DNA from: a methanotrophic endosymbiont of Bathymodiolus puteoserpentis (Logatchev)
GTDB taxonomy: Bacteria > Pseudomonadota > Gammaproteobacteria > Methylococcales > Methylomonadaceae
Assembly: GCF_900128525.1 (NCBI RefSeq)
Contig: NZ_FQTQ01000007.1
Location: forward strand, 1 to 61,642
Length of the DNA stretch: 61,642 bases
Reading direction: 5' to 3'
The translations under genes and the position numbers were made by a program. Below are positions 8,882 to 19,324 of this stretch, piece after piece. Positions within the stretch are counted from its first letter, which is position 1, and each line of letters begins with the position of its first letter. The notes under the pieces were generated by a model, which saw only the letters and a program-made list of their open reading frames with translations, was not told the DNA's origin and did not search any database.

Positions 8882-9544
8882 TTATTTGCCGTTAATTTTA
8901 TTGACTTTGACTTCTGCTAAACGCAGAACCTGACCTTTAAATAAAAAGCCTTTACGTAATTCTTGTAATACTATGCCATTTTCGTGTGTGGTATCCTGCC
9001 CTGTTTCCACAGCACTCATGGTTACTGGATCAAGGCGCTTACCAACACAATCAATCACTTGTACTTTATACTCTGCGAGTAATTGTTCAAAACGTTTTAA
9101 AGTCATTATTTGGCCTTCTTTAAAGCGCTTAATAAAATTGACATCTTTTACCCGAGATTTTTTAAACGGGCGATTGACTGGTCGATAGTTTTGTAAAACG
9201 TCAACCCCTGTATTTAAACGATCATACATATCGACCATTTGTAATAGCATAGTGCGCATTAATTTTTCTTGCTGTTGCTCTAGTCGTTGACTATAAGCGG
9301 CCAATTCCGTTGCTAAGGTTTTATTATCTTCTTGAACAGTCGTTAGTGCTGTCGTTAAGGTGTCTAAAGTATTTTTAAACTGCCTTGCTTCTGCCTTTAC
9401 TTCAGTTTTTAGACCGCTCATTTCACTTAGCAGACTGTGTAAGTCTGGCTGGTTCTGGATAGCAAAAGGATCAAGCGTATTTTGCTCTAGGTACTTCTGG
9501 AAATCTTCCAATAATTCGTTTTTCTGACCTTCTGTACTCATCAT
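8882..9544 (-). CDS. GrpE-like nucleotide exchange factor
   Basis: A 220-residue protein whose C-terminal half carries the GrpE beta-domain signature: DPVTMSAVETG, then NGIVLQELRKGF, then GQVLRLAEVKV. Residues about 45-110 form a likely coiled coil, as in the GrpE dimerisation stalk. The segment in between (RPVNRPFKKSRVKDVNF) is basic and unlike housekeeping GrpE. It starts 4 nt inside the J-protein gene (ATGA overlap) and ends immediately before the HSP70 start codon. It would recharge that HSP70 with ATP. I leave the gene symbol empty because a separate housekeeping grpE is expected elsewhere. Confidence 0.8.
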   Translation of the reverse strand: MMSTEGQKNELLEDFQKYLEQNTLDPFAIQNQPDLHSLLSEMSGLKTEVKAEARQFKNTLDTLTTALTTVQEDNKTLATELAAYSQRLEQQQEKLMRTMLLQMVDMYDRLNTGVDVLQNYRPVNRPFKKSRVKDVNFIKRFKEGQIMTLKRFEQLLAEYKVQVIDCVGKRLDPVTMSAVETGQDTTHENGIVLQELRKGFLFKGQVLRLAEVKVNKINGK

Positions 9545-9876
9545 TTTTTAGAGGTGGCTGTGGCATTTAAAAGCGTTGTATCATCTATACTGGCTTGTAA
9601 CAATTGATTAATAAATTCGGCACTCAAATTAAGCGTGTGCTCAGTTTGTAACAGTTGCTCCATTAAGGTATCAAAATTAACCTCGGGTAGCCTAAATAAT
9701 GCATAACTAACTCGGCTTTTATGGTCTTTAATTGCACTATAAGCGTCATGAATTAACTGAAATTTTTCTTGGTTACGATCTGGCGGGTTATCTTTTACTA
9801 ATCGTAAATAGGCTTGTTTAATTTCAGCATCATTGGCTGTTGTTGCTACATTTAAAACTTCATAAGCTGTGCTCAT
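9541..9876 (-). CDS. Small J-domain protein with PPD in place of HPD
   Basis: A 111-residue protein, most of which is one J domain: helix I YEVLNVATTANDAEIKQAY, the loop, then helix III KFQLIHDAYSAIKD and a SRVSYAL terminus. The loop that should read HPD reads N-P-P-D-R-N (residues about 30-35), confirmed from the codons AAC CCG CCA GAT CGT AAC. The conserved His needed to stimulate HSP70 ATPase is thus a Pro, while Asp is kept. A helical tail of about 45 residues follows. It overlaps the GrpE-like gene by 4 nt and follows the TPR gene by 11 nt. PPE/PPD-type J domains do occur in other bacteria as far as I recall, so this may be a subfamily trait rather than a defect. Confidence 0.78.
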   Translation of the reverse strand: MSTAYEVLNVATTANDAEIKQAYLRLVKDNPPDRNQEKFQLIHDAYSAIKDHKSRVSYALFRLPEVNFDTLMEQLLQTEHTLNLSAEFINQLLQASIDDTTLLNATATSKK

Positions 9877-9887
9877 AACAGACCCCC

Positions 9888-12380
9888 TTAAAAAGGAAAA
9901 GGAAAAGAAGATGAACTTGTACGTTTACCTATACCATAATATGCAAGTACATCCTCTATGCTGACATCAATATTAATACCGAGTTTATCGGCTGCTTTAA
10001 CAATCATCAGTGCTGAAAATAGATCAGGTTCTTGCATAATAGCTAACATAACACTCTTATCGCCTATGGACTGTATAAGCTCTATAGCGACTTGTTCAAT
10101 ACTGGTTTTTTTAGATAAAGATTCAACGGTTTCATCGAGTTTCATTACGACTTCATCAGAAAGATGACCAAATAATATATCCAGCTTATCATCCTCTTCG
10201 TCATCATCATTTATACCAAAGAAATTATCAAGAAAGTTCATACTGCTTTGTGGGTGTGCGTGATAATACCGGTCTATTAGTTTCTGCAGCTTTATGCCCA
10301 CCTGAAAATCCTTAGCCAGCATGGCTTGCTCATGATAATGTTCTAAGCTCATCAGCTCTCTATAGGTACAATCCTCGGGTTTGCCATTATTATCTGCATA
10401 AACGCGGTAATACATCCATATAGGTTCTTGCCATTTAGCAAAGGCAGTTTTGGCACAATGCCGTAATAATTCAAAATGCTCAAGCTTTTCTAATAGTTTG
10501 CATAAATGGCGTAAGGTGGATTCTGCAAAATCTTGCCCTGTTAGTGCCTTTTTCAGTGGTGCCTTAACTTTTTCTAATGCCTTGTGTATCTGGCTATTAT
10601 CAGCCTCATTGATAAACTGCTCTAGCAGTTGTATAAATTGAGTGAATTCAGACTCTGTCAGTAAATAATCTTTCGCAGGTGGTAAGACGCGTAAAATAGT
10701 CGCAACGGGTAAGCCTGCAGACAAAGCTGCCATGCTGGCATGAAAATGCCTATTAACTGGGTCGGTATATAAGTTAGCTAAGGCATCGCTAATTAATTGT
10801 AAGCCCTGCTCTTTATCTTCATGAGCAAAACATAATAGCGCACGCATAAGTTGGGTTTGCTTAACATAAATTTTACCAATATTGAGCGCTTCTGCCAGTG
10901 CAATTTCCTTTGCGACTAAAGGGTAAGATTTTTCGCGCATCAACCGATAGGCATGTGCTAAGTGACTCGCAAACAAAGTTTGCTTAGCAAAGGTATTCAG
11001 TGGGTCGATTTTTAATATTTTTGTTGCATATTGGCTGGCTTTTTTATAAGTTTTGTTACGTGTTGCTTCGCGCACAGCCTGAATAAGTATATCAATATCT
11101 TGTGGGAATTTTTTCAACGCTTTAGATAGCCATAACTTATAGTCCTTAGTCGCTTCTGCTTGTTGATAATGCTGTAAGATTTGTAGATAAATATCGCGAT
11201 CTTCAGCATCATATTGTAAACTTTCAATCAATAATTCAGTTTTCTCAGCAGGTTCCTCTCGCTTGCTGAGATGACGTAAAATCAACGCTATTTTTAAGTT
11301 GTTTTCCTCAAGGTGTTGACCTATTAATTCTTTAATACAAAGACGCCAATAATGTTCAGCATCATAACTATTGCCCTGGCGCTCACATGCTAGAGCATGA
11401 AGGCGATTGTTTTCAAACTCATCCACTGCACCAAAATTCTTTTTAAAAATTTTGTGTCCCGCCGAGTAATTAACTAAAAGCTGTTGACAGTAATTTTTCG
11501 CAAATTCTGTACCGCATAGCGATTGATACTGAATAGCCATATTGAACTTTACTTTATCTGATAAATGCTCATATTGACGTGTCAAATGCGTTAGAAATTC
11601 AAGCTGAGTTTTATTAAACCCTTTTATATTAGAGATAATATTACGTTGTGCAGGACTAAGCTTAACTAGATTTTTTGCCAATTCAGCACCGTCAAAAGTG
11701 CTGACTAACAATAAATGAGCAAAGTTAGAATAAGCTGAATTGTCAGGTATCTTGGCTAATAATACACGTGCTTGATCTATTGACTCAGGTAGGGTTATTA
11801 AAGCATTTAGCACAGTACGCAAATCTTTAAAAGCAGAGCGGTACGGTAATTGTTTTAATGCCTCGTCTAGCTTTTCTCGGTTATTATCTTGGTAGGCCTG
11901 CAATGCCATTTTCACTTGTTGCAAGTGCGCAATAAACATAGAATCTTGCGGTAAATCTAACGCAAACTCAGGGTGTTCAGTGAGTATTAATAAACCTAAT
12001 ACAGCGGCGAGCGCAGGATATTCTTTATCTAGCTGCTGCGCTGATAATTGCTGAATATTCTCTTGGATACGTGCTTTATTTTTACTTAAAATAAGCCAAA
12101 TAATATATTGATCATAAGCGGCATAAGGTGCATGTGTATGTTGACGGTGATTTTCCCACAGCACTAAAGCCTCTTTAAACATTCCTTGCGCAGCCAAAGC
12201 CGTTGCACGCTGCACATAACAATAGGCTAATTTCTTATGCCACTCGTTATGATCAGAAATTTTTAATAATTTCTTATATAGCCCAATCGCCTCTTTATAT
12301 TTGCCAGCACTTAACTGAGTTTGAGCTTGTTGCTCAAGGCTATTGGGGTCAGCTGGGGCAGCTGCAGGTTTCTTTTTCAT
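9888..12380 (-). CDS. Large TPR-repeat protein heading the HSP70 cassette
   Basis: An 830-residue cytosolic protein built largely of helical repeats. Tetratricopeptide-type units are clearest near the N-terminus (AQTQLSAGKYKEAIGLYKKL, then QRATALAAQGMFKEALVLW). Another set lies around 395-500 (YDAEDRDIYLQILQHYQQA; YKKASQYATKILKIDP). A strongly acidic patch (NDDDEEDDKLD, about 722-732) separates a C-terminal helical domain that ends in a Ser/Pro/Phe tail. There is no signal peptide. As the first gene, it may be the client-selecting or scaffold part of the chaperone set; TPR proteins often bind HSP70s. No family name is recognised. A good Shine-Dalgarno is not visible. Confidence 0.75.
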   Translation of the reverse strand: MKKKPAAAPADPNSLEQQAQTQLSAGKYKEAIGLYKKLLKISDHNEWHKKLAYCYVQRATALAAQGMFKEALVLWENHRQHTHAPYAAYDQYIIWLILSKNKARIQENIQQLSAQQLDKEYPALAAVLGLLILTEHPEFALDLPQDSMFIAHLQQVKMALQAYQDNNREKLDEALKQLPYRSAFKDLRTVLNALITLPESIDQARVLLAKIPDNSAYSNFAHLLLVSTFDGAELAKNLVKLSPAQRNIISNIKGFNKTQLEFLTHLTRQYEHLSDKVKFNMAIQYQSLCGTEFAKNYCQQLLVNYSAGHKIFKKNFGAVDEFENNRLHALACERQGNSYDAEHYWRLCIKELIGQHLEENNLKIALILRHLSKREEPAEKTELLIESLQYDAEDRDIYLQILQHYQQAEATKDYKLWLSKALKKFPQDIDILIQAVREATRNKTYKKASQYATKILKIDPLNTFAKQTLFASHLAHAYRLMREKSYPLVAKEIALAEALNIGKIYVKQTQLMRALLCFAHEDKEQGLQLISDALANLYTDPVNRHFHASMAALSAGLPVATILRVLPPAKDYLLTESEFTQFIQLLEQFINEADNSQIHKALEKVKAPLKKALTGQDFAESTLRHLCKLLEKLEHFELLRHCAKTAFAKWQEPIWMYYRVYADNNGKPEDCTYRELMSLEHYHEQAMLAKDFQVGIKLQKLIDRYYHAHPQSSMNFLDNFFGINDDDEEDDKLDILFGHLSDEVVMKLDETVESLSKKTSIEQVAIELIQSIGDKSVMLAIMQEPDLFSALMIVKAADKLGINIDVSIEDVLAYYGIGKRTSSSSFPFPF

Positions 12381-12684
12381 AAGCTTGTTACGAGAATTTA
12401 AAAGGAGGAGATTTGAAATTATAATCTAATTCGACGATAGGAGGTATAGTCGGGCGCTGAATTTTATAGCTATAGCGCACTCCGGTGGCGAGCATGTAAA
12501 TCCATACATTTTTAGAGGGCTACAGAGTGTCGTAGCTGCTGAGGAGCGAAGCGCATCGTTTACGTGATGCGCTCTCTACAGACCTTAATATCTCAAATAT
12601 TTGTGGGTATGAGGATTTTATGCGAGTCCTAAATCTTTTTCAGTAGGGCTGAGGGTAATGAGAAGGGGGCTGAACGGTTATACT
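12381..12684. repeat. Intergenic region with a GATGCGCT hairpin repeat
   Basis: Positions 12550-12557 (AGCGCATC) and 12566-12573 (GATGCGCT) form a perfect 8-bp stem with an 8-base loop, extendable outward by GAG/CTC with a bulge. Flanking CTACAGA motifs occur on both sides (about 12520 and 12576). This looks like a copy of an interspersed palindromic repeat rather than a terminator, since no T-run follows on either strand. The rest of the gap should contain the promoter of the TPR-HSP70 cassette. Confidence 0.45.
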
Positions 12685-13989
12685 TTATTTGGCTGTTGCG
12701 GCACTACGTGAGCGAGACCTATTACGATTTCTACTACTTGGACTATTGCCTTGTTTATGAGTACCTGAGCGCTGTCCATCGCGGTGCTCTACTTTCGGTT
12801 TTTTCGGTTTTTTTGCTTTGAACGGACGTGTATCCAAGCGTGACTCCGGTAAGCTATGTACAGGATCAAAACCTTCAATAATCTCGCGCGTGAGTAACTT
12901 CTGAATGAGGCGCTCAATATCTGATAGTTGCTCGAATTCATCGGCGCTGACTAATGATACGGCTTGACCTGATGCGCCTGCACGACCAGTACGGCCAATA
13001 CGATGCACATAATCTTCAGGAACATTTGGTAAGTCAAAATTCACTACTTGGGGGAGCTGATCAATATCTAAGCCGCGTGCGGCGATATCTGTGGCAACCA
13101 AAATACGCACTGTACCTGCTTTAAAATCAGCTAAGGCTCTGGTGCGCGCGCCTTGGCTTTTGTTGCCATGAATGGCGGCAGATTGAATACCTTCTGCTTC
13201 TAAGTGACGGGTAAGTTGGTTTGCACCGCGTTTTGTTCGTGTAAACACGAGCACTTGTTGCCAGTTCTGCTCATTGATGAGTTTGGTTAATAGAAGGGCT
13301 TTTTTCTTTTTATCAACGGGACAAATCCATTGTTTAACGGTTTCTGCTGTTGTATTGCGAGGACTGACCGACATTTCTACAGGGTTATGAACAATGCCTT
13401 TAGCTAACTGACGAATCTCATTTGAGAAAGTAGCTGAAAATAATAAGTTCTGACGTTGTTTAGGTAAAAAGGCTAATATTTTACGAATATCATGAATAAA
13501 GCCCATATCTAACATGCGGTCAGCTTCATCTAGGACTAAGATTTCTAATTGTGAAAATCTGACGGCATTTTGATTGTATAAATCTAATAGTCGCCCAGGC
13601 GTTGCTACTAGAATATCTACGCCTTGGCGTAAGCGCATCATTTGTGGATTTATTTTTACGCCACCAAAAACAACGGCAGACTTCAGAGGTAAGTTTTTAC
13701 CATAGCTAGTGATGCTTGCTTCAACTTGAGCCGCAAGTTCACGCGTGGGTGTTAAAACCAGAGCACGCACTTGATTTACTGGTGCGCGCTGGCCTTTAGA
13801 CAGTAGCTCTAATAAAGGCAGTGTAAAGCCCGCTGTTTTCCCTGTGCCAGTTTGCGCGGCAGCCATAACATCCTTGCCTTCGAGAATGGCTGGAATCGCT
13901 TGGGATTGTATTGGAGTGGGGGTGTTATAACCTTGTGCTGTTACAGCGTCAAGAATAGGGAGGGATAGGCCTAGGGAGGCAAAACTCAT
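12685..13989 (-). CDS. rhlE: DEAD-box RNA helicase RhlE
   Basis: A 434-residue ATP-dependent RNA helicase. The opening [16 protein letters not shown] with the Q motif [11 protein letters not shown] is typical of RhlE. Motif I is AQTGTGKT, Ia PTRELAAQV, Ib TPGRLLD, II DEAD ([12 protein letters not shown]), III SAT, and [12 protein letters not shown]. The C-terminal tail after about 375 is rich in Lys, Arg, Ser and Pro and would bind RNA. It probably acts in ribosome assembly or cold adaptation, as known for the family. It is transcribed alone on the minus strand; a second DEAD-box helicase, DbpA, is at 59171. Confidence 0.9.
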   Translation of the reverse strand: MSFASLGLSLPILDAVTAQGYNTPTPIQSQAIPAILEGKDVMAAAQTGTGKTAGFTLPLLELLSKGQRAPVNQVRALVLTPTRELAAQVEASITSYGKNLPLKSAVVFGGVKINPQMMRLRQGVDILVATPGRLLDLYNQNAVRFSQLEILVLDEADRMLDMGFIHDIRKILAFLPKQRQNLLFSATFSNEIRQLAKGIVHNPVEMSVSPRNTTAETVKQWICPVDKKKKALLLTKLINEQNWQQVLVFTRTKRGANQLTRHLEAEGIQSAAIHGNKSQGARTRALADFKAGTVRILVATDIAARGLDIDQLPQVVNFDLPNVPEDYVHRIGRTGRAGASGQAVSLVSADEFEQLSDIERLIQKLLTREIIEGFDPVHSLPESRLDTRPFKAKKPKKPKVEHRDGQRSGTHKQGNSPSSRNRNRSRSRSAATAK

Positions 13990-14403
13990 AGATTTTCTCT
14001 TTTAATTTGGAATTACTTTTTGCGATAGAAAGGAAATGATCTCCGAGACGCGGGCATCATAACTGTTCCATTTCTTGGTGCGGACACCTAGTTTACAGGA
14101 TCTTAAGGGCATGCATGAAATAAATTAGGGGATTTCCTCGATAAATAAAAAATGTAGTTATTTTCGAGGTTTTAATGGGCGCTATTTAGTTGATTTCAGA
14201 GGTTATGCATATTATACGAATTCAGGATTACTTTAGAAGAAATAATAGGTGGAGCAACGTAAAGCTTGATTATTATATGGTGACGCAAGATAAAAAGAGG
14301 TCATTATAGATTATTCTTGTTCAGCTTTCGTTCAGTCTTTGCGCGGTAAAGTATCAATAACGGAAAATTACTCCGTTTTAAAAATGTTACTTGGAGCAAT
14401 AAG
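13990..14403. other. Intergenic region between rhlE and the His-rich gene
   Basis: About 414 bases. The left part is the 5' region of rhlE (minus strand) and is long enough for a structured leader of the cold-shock type, but I see no decisive motif. The right end carries the direct-repeat box at 14320-14335 and a small hairpin ACGGA/TCCGT at about 14360-14376. The Shine-Dalgarno of the His-rich gene, GGAG, follows. No gene is visible. Confidence 0.4.
14320..14335 (+). promoter_or_regulatory. Putative OmpR/PhoP-type response-regulator box
   Basis: Two copies of TTCAG start 11 bases apart (14320 and 14331), one helical turn, as in binding sites of OmpR/PhoP-family regulators. The box lies about 70 bases before the His-rich gene, the first gene of a run that ends with a PhoP/PhoQ-like pair. 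Autoregulation by that pair is the natural inference. The hexamer is not the enterobacterial PhoP box (GTTTA). Confidence 0.45.
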
Positions 14404-14787
14404 ATGAAAATAATCACAAAAATAAAATCAATTACATTCGTTAGCATAATATTAGTTTTCACATCGTCTATCGCTATGGCAGAGAGGGGAGAACATAGTA
14501 ATAAGCATGGCTCGCATCGTCATGAAGCTGAAACACACTATAATGACAGGTTTGAACATCAACATAGACAGGGTTATGGTAATGAATATCGCCGCCATCA
14601 TAAGCATCATGCGTATGGTTGGCGACATAATAGACATCACCGTTACTTTGATAAGCATGCTTATCGGCACGGGCACAGAAAGCATCATAATCATAGGTAT
14701 TATGCTCAAAATCATAATTATTATCAGCCTGCACGTATTTTATTTGGCTTGCAAGGTGGCGATTTTAGATTCTTATTCCGTGATTAA
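14404..14787 (+). CDS. Secreted histidine-rich protein
   Basis: A 127-residue protein with a signal peptide (cleaved near SIAMA, residue 26). The mature chain contains 21 histidines by my count, mostly as HH, HRH and KHH clusters mixed with Arg, Tyr and Asn. It ends in a non-His tail (ARILFGLQGGDFRFLFRD). The composition suggests binding of transition metal ions in the periplasm or at the surface, but no fold is recognised. GGAG lies 8-9 nt before the ATG. It is followed by a PepSY gene and a two-component system, and preceded by a direct-repeat box. That supports a stress- or metal-responsive unit. Confidence 0.7.
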   Translation: MKIITKIKSITFVSIILVFTSSIAMAERGEHSNKHGSHRHEAETHYNDRFEHQHRQGYGNEYRRHHKHHAYGWRHNRHHRYFDKHAYRHGHRKHHNHRYYAQNHNYYQPARILFGLQGGDFRFLFRD

Positions 14788-14912
14788 AATATCAACCTAA
14801 ACGAGCTATTGTACCTAAGTGCTGCTTGATATGATTAGTCATGCAAATGAGTTTTGCGCCTTAATAAGAACGCAGTGTAAACTCTAGTGATTAAATAAAT
14901 TAGGCTAATTTA

Positions 14913-15149
14913 ATGAAAAATTTGATGAATTATCTATATATTATCTGTTTATTGATGGTGAGCTGTAATATTTATGCGGCTCCCGTCAATATTAGCCAGC
15001 AACAGGCGGTTAGTATTGCTCAACAAGTAAATGTAGGGCGAGTATTGGGCGTAAAGCGTAAAGGTAATACATATCGAGTAAAAATACTGCTCAGCAATGG
15101 CGAAGTGAAAATTACTCAAGTTGATGTTAATAGTGGGAAAATCAAGTAA
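14913..15149 (+). CDS. PepSY-domain periplasmic protein
   Basis: A 78-residue protein: a signal peptide (cleavage near IYA, residue 22) and one PepSY domain (ISQQQAVSIAQQV, then GRVLGVKRKGNTYRVKILL, ending VDVNSGKIK). PepSY domains are small extracytoplasmic units often coded beside PhoP/QseB-like two-component systems. The cysteine in the signal region (VSCNIYA) does not make a good lipobox. The gene ends 11 nt before the response-regulator gene, so it is probably part of the same operon and may modulate the sensor. That role is inferred. Confidence 0.75.
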   Translation: MKNLMNYLYIICLLMVSCNIYAAPVNISQQQAVSIAQQVNVGRVLGVKRKGNTYRVKILLSNGEVKITQVDVNSGKIK

Positions 15150-15160
15150 AGGCGTGGCTA

Positions 15161-15841
15161 ATGCGAATACTGTTGATTGAAGATGACCCTGATTTACAAG
15201 ATCATATTAAACAAAGTTTAGAAAAAGAAAGTTATATAGTCGATGTTAGCGGTGATGGTAATGAAGGGTACTTTTTTGCCACCGAATATCCTGCGGATGC
15301 TGCGATTATTGACCTAGGTTTGCCGGGAATGAACGGCATAGAAATTATTCAAACACTACGCAAGCAAGGGTCGGTACTACCTATACTGGTCTTAACTGCA
15401 CGTAGTCGATGGCAAGAAAAAGTAGAAGGCTTAGAAGCAGGAGCGGATGATTATTTGGTTAAGCCATTTCAAATGGAAGAACTACTTGCTAGGCTTAAAG
15501 CCTTATTACGTCGATCGGCTGGTTCGGCAACTTCAGAGCTAAGTTGCCAAGGTCTAAGGCTAAACCCGTCCACAGAACAAGTCTGGTTAAACAATGAATT
15601 ATTAGACATAACAGCTTTTGAATATCGTATGTTAGATTATTTAATGCGTCATGCAAATGAAGCCGTTTCTAAAGCGCGTCTCGCAGATTATATCTATCCG
15701 CACGATCATGATCGAGATAGTAATGTGATTGAAGTATTGATTGGTCGTTTACGTAAAAAATTAGACCCAAATAGTTGCTTGCACCCCATAGAAACTTTGC
15801 GTAACCGCGGCTATCGTTTTACGCTTTACGATCAACAATAA
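15161..15841 (+). CDS. PhoP-like response regulator
   Basis: A 226-residue OmpR-class regulator. The receiver domain has D8/D9 (IEDDPDLQ), phospho-acceptor D51 (IIDLGLPGMNG), T79 (LVLTAR) and K101 (YLVKPF). The C-terminal winged helix starts near 125 and shows ITAFEYRMLDYLM and the recognition-helix segment DSNVIEVLIGRLRKKL. The segment TARSRWQEKVEGLEAGADDY and the overall order closely resemble enterobacterial PhoP, more than QseB or PmrA. It ends 1 nt before the sensor kinase gene. A direct-repeat box at 14320 is the likely target. I give no symbol because orthology to PhoP is unproven. Confidence 0.85.
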   Translation: MRILLIEDDPDLQDHIKQSLEKESYIVDVSGDGNEGYFFATEYPADAAIIDLGLPGMNGIEIIQTLRKQGSVLPILVLTARSRWQEKVEGLEAGADDYLVKPFQMEELLARLKALLRRSAGSATSELSCQGLRLNPSTEQVWLNNELLDITAFEYRMLDYLMRHANEAVSKARLADYIYPHDHDRDSNVIEVLIGRLRKKLDPNSCLHPIETLRNRGYRFTLYDQQ

Positions 15842-15842
15842 C

Positions 15843-17165
15843 ATGTCGCTTGCTACGCGAATTAACTTAAGTGCAGCTTTAGTACTGCTCAGTTTTATTT
15901 GTCTAACAGCCTTTGCATTGGAGCGGGCTTTTTTTGATAGCACGGAAAGCGCGTTGCGCGACACGATGAGCAGTCAACTATTTGCATTGATGGCTGCTGC
16001 TGAAATGGAAAATCAGCAAGTGATTATGCCTTCAAACGAGTTGGATGCCTTATTAGGTCTACCGGCTTCTGGTATTTATGCGACGATTAGTAACCCTACT
16101 GGCAATATTCTATGGCAGTCGTCTTCAACACTTGGCACTACATTACCCAAACCTCCTTTATTAAAACAAGGCGAAAAAATTTTTAACAAAGTCTATGTTG
16201 ATGATAAAGGTTTTTATCGTACCGCATACACAGTGCTTTGGCCGACTCAGGCAGAAAGTGTCGAATTGACCTTTAGCGTGATTACAGATTTACGCTCCTT
16301 TGATAAGCAAATTAATCGCTACCGCGCCTCCTTATGGGGTTGGCTTGGCGCGATGGCAGTTTTGTTATTATGTAGTCAAGCCATTATTTTGCACTGGGGG
16401 CTATCACCTTTACGTAAAGTTGGGCGCGAACTTAATCATATTGAAACAGGTCAGCAGCGGCAAATTGAGGCACAGTATCCACAAGAGATTAAGCAGCTGA
16501 CCGATAATATTAATTTACTTTTAGAACAAGAGAGACAGCAGAAAATACGCTATCGTGATGCGATGGGCAATTTAGCGCATAGCCTAAAAACCCCATTAGC
16601 TGTTTTACAAGTCAATTTACAAGCAGGGGCGCAGCAACAAGATAAGCAAGGTATGCAAGAGCAGTTAGATAGAATGGATATGATTGTAAAATATCAACTG
16701 CAATGGGCGGTATCAGCAGATACTAAACAGGGTACAAGAGTGAATTTATTATCTACTATTGAGCGTTTGCTAAATTCATTACAAAAAGTTTATGCGGATA
16801 AAGCCATCGCTGTGCAAGTTATTGTTGATAGCAGTTTGAACTTTAGGGGGGATGAAGGCGACTTAATGGAGGTGCTAGGCAATTTATTAGAAAATGCTTT
16901 TAAATGGACTAGGCAAAAGATAATTATCAAGGCTGAACAAAGAGAAAATCACCTATTTATAAGTATTGATGATGACGGCGTAGGGTTAGCACCAGAAAAA
17001 GTAGATGAACTATTGCAGCGTGGTGTGCGTGCAGACCAATCAACCGCTGGGCATGGCATTGGCTTGTCTATTGTAAAGAATATAGTGCAAGCTTATGGTG
17101 GTGAGTTAAAGATAGGAAAAAGTCATTTAGGTGGGGTTGGGGTTAGAGTGACCCTGACTTTTTAG
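15843..17165 (+). CDS. PhoQ-like sensor histidine kinase
   Basis: A 440-residue membrane kinase. Membrane helix 1 spans about 8-28 and helix 2 about 164-184. The roughly 135-residue periplasmic domain between them has the LERAFFDSTESALRDTM start seen in PhoQ-like sensors. A HAMP-like linker follows. The H-box is GNLAHSLKTP with H246, the N-box LGNLLENAFKW, and the G-boxes DDDGVGLAPEK and GHGIGLSIVKNIV. Its partner is the regulator 1 nt upstream. The last two codons and the TAG stop lie inside sequence that resembles the reversed 3' end of parE (see 17156-17233), so the original C-terminus may have been slightly altered. Confidence 0.85.
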   Translation: MSLATRINLSAALVLLSFICLTAFALERAFFDSTESALRDTMSSQLFALMAAAEMENQQVIMPSNELDALLGLPASGIYATISNPTGNILWQSSSTLGTTLPKPPLLKQGEKIFNKVYVDDKGFYRTAYTVLWPTQAESVELTFSVITDLRSFDKQINRYRASLWGWLGAMAVLLLCSQAIILHWGLSPLRKVGRELNHIETGQQRQIEAQYPQEIKQLTDNINLLLEQERQQKIRYRDAMGNLAHSLKTPLAVLQVNLQAGAQQQDKQGMQEQLDRMDMIVKYQLQWAVSADTKQGTRVNLLSTIERLLNSLQKVYADKAIAVQVIVDSSLNFRGDEGDLMEVLGNLLENAFKWTRQKIIIKAEQRENHLFISIDDDGVGLAPEKVDELLQRGVRADQSTAGHGIGLSIVKNIVQAYGGELKIGKSHLGGVGVRVTLTF

Positions 17166-17233
17166 CTAGAGTTTATGATCTTGCGAGTGTTTTTTGTTAG
17201 CAATAAATCCATTTTTTATTGGTAGCATCACGT
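17156..17233 (-). pseudogene. Decayed copy of the parE 3' end
   Basis: This stretch aligns with 17379-17455, inside the real parE, in the same orientation at an offset of about 223 bases. The best block is an uninterrupted 19-base identity (17199-17217 against 17423-17441). The flanks differ mostly by transitions and two single-base gaps. It covers roughly 25 codons near the ParE C-terminus and cannot be translated into anything useful. It overlaps the histidine-kinase stop codon. I read it as a fossil tandem duplication. Confidence 0.7.
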
Positions 17234-17245
17234 ACTTCAAGAATA

Positions 17246-17343
17246 CGTAGAGTGGAATAGCGTAGCGTTTGCCATCATCAGAAGTAACCCTGTCATCAGC
17301 GGTAAACACTATGCCGAAAAAATGCTACGCTATCCGGTCTACG
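17246..17343. repeat. Palindromic intergenic element (CGTAGA...TCTACG)
   Basis: The left arm at 17246-17266 and the right arm at 17324-17343 are inverted copies: CGTAGA, two mismatches, GGA, ATAGCGTAGC. The core between them is about 57 bases. The shape and size fit a non-autonomous mobile repeat or a large hairpin. It lies between the fossil parE tail and the parE stop codon, so it may have arrived with, or caused, the duplication. Confidence 0.5.
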
Positions 17344-17355
17344 AGTTAGATTATT

Positions 17356-19248
<1,893 letters not shown>

Positions 19249-19324
19249 CTAGTTAATTACTCTGACGATTTTCATATATAATAGTTTGCCTAATACATCG
19301 TATCATTAAATTATTTTTATCGAC

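Noticed and set aside
14452-14800. Open frames in three other readings over the His-rich gene
   Set aside because: They arise from the CAT/CAC-rich composition. Only the plus-strand frame at 14404 has a signal peptide and Shine-Dalgarno.
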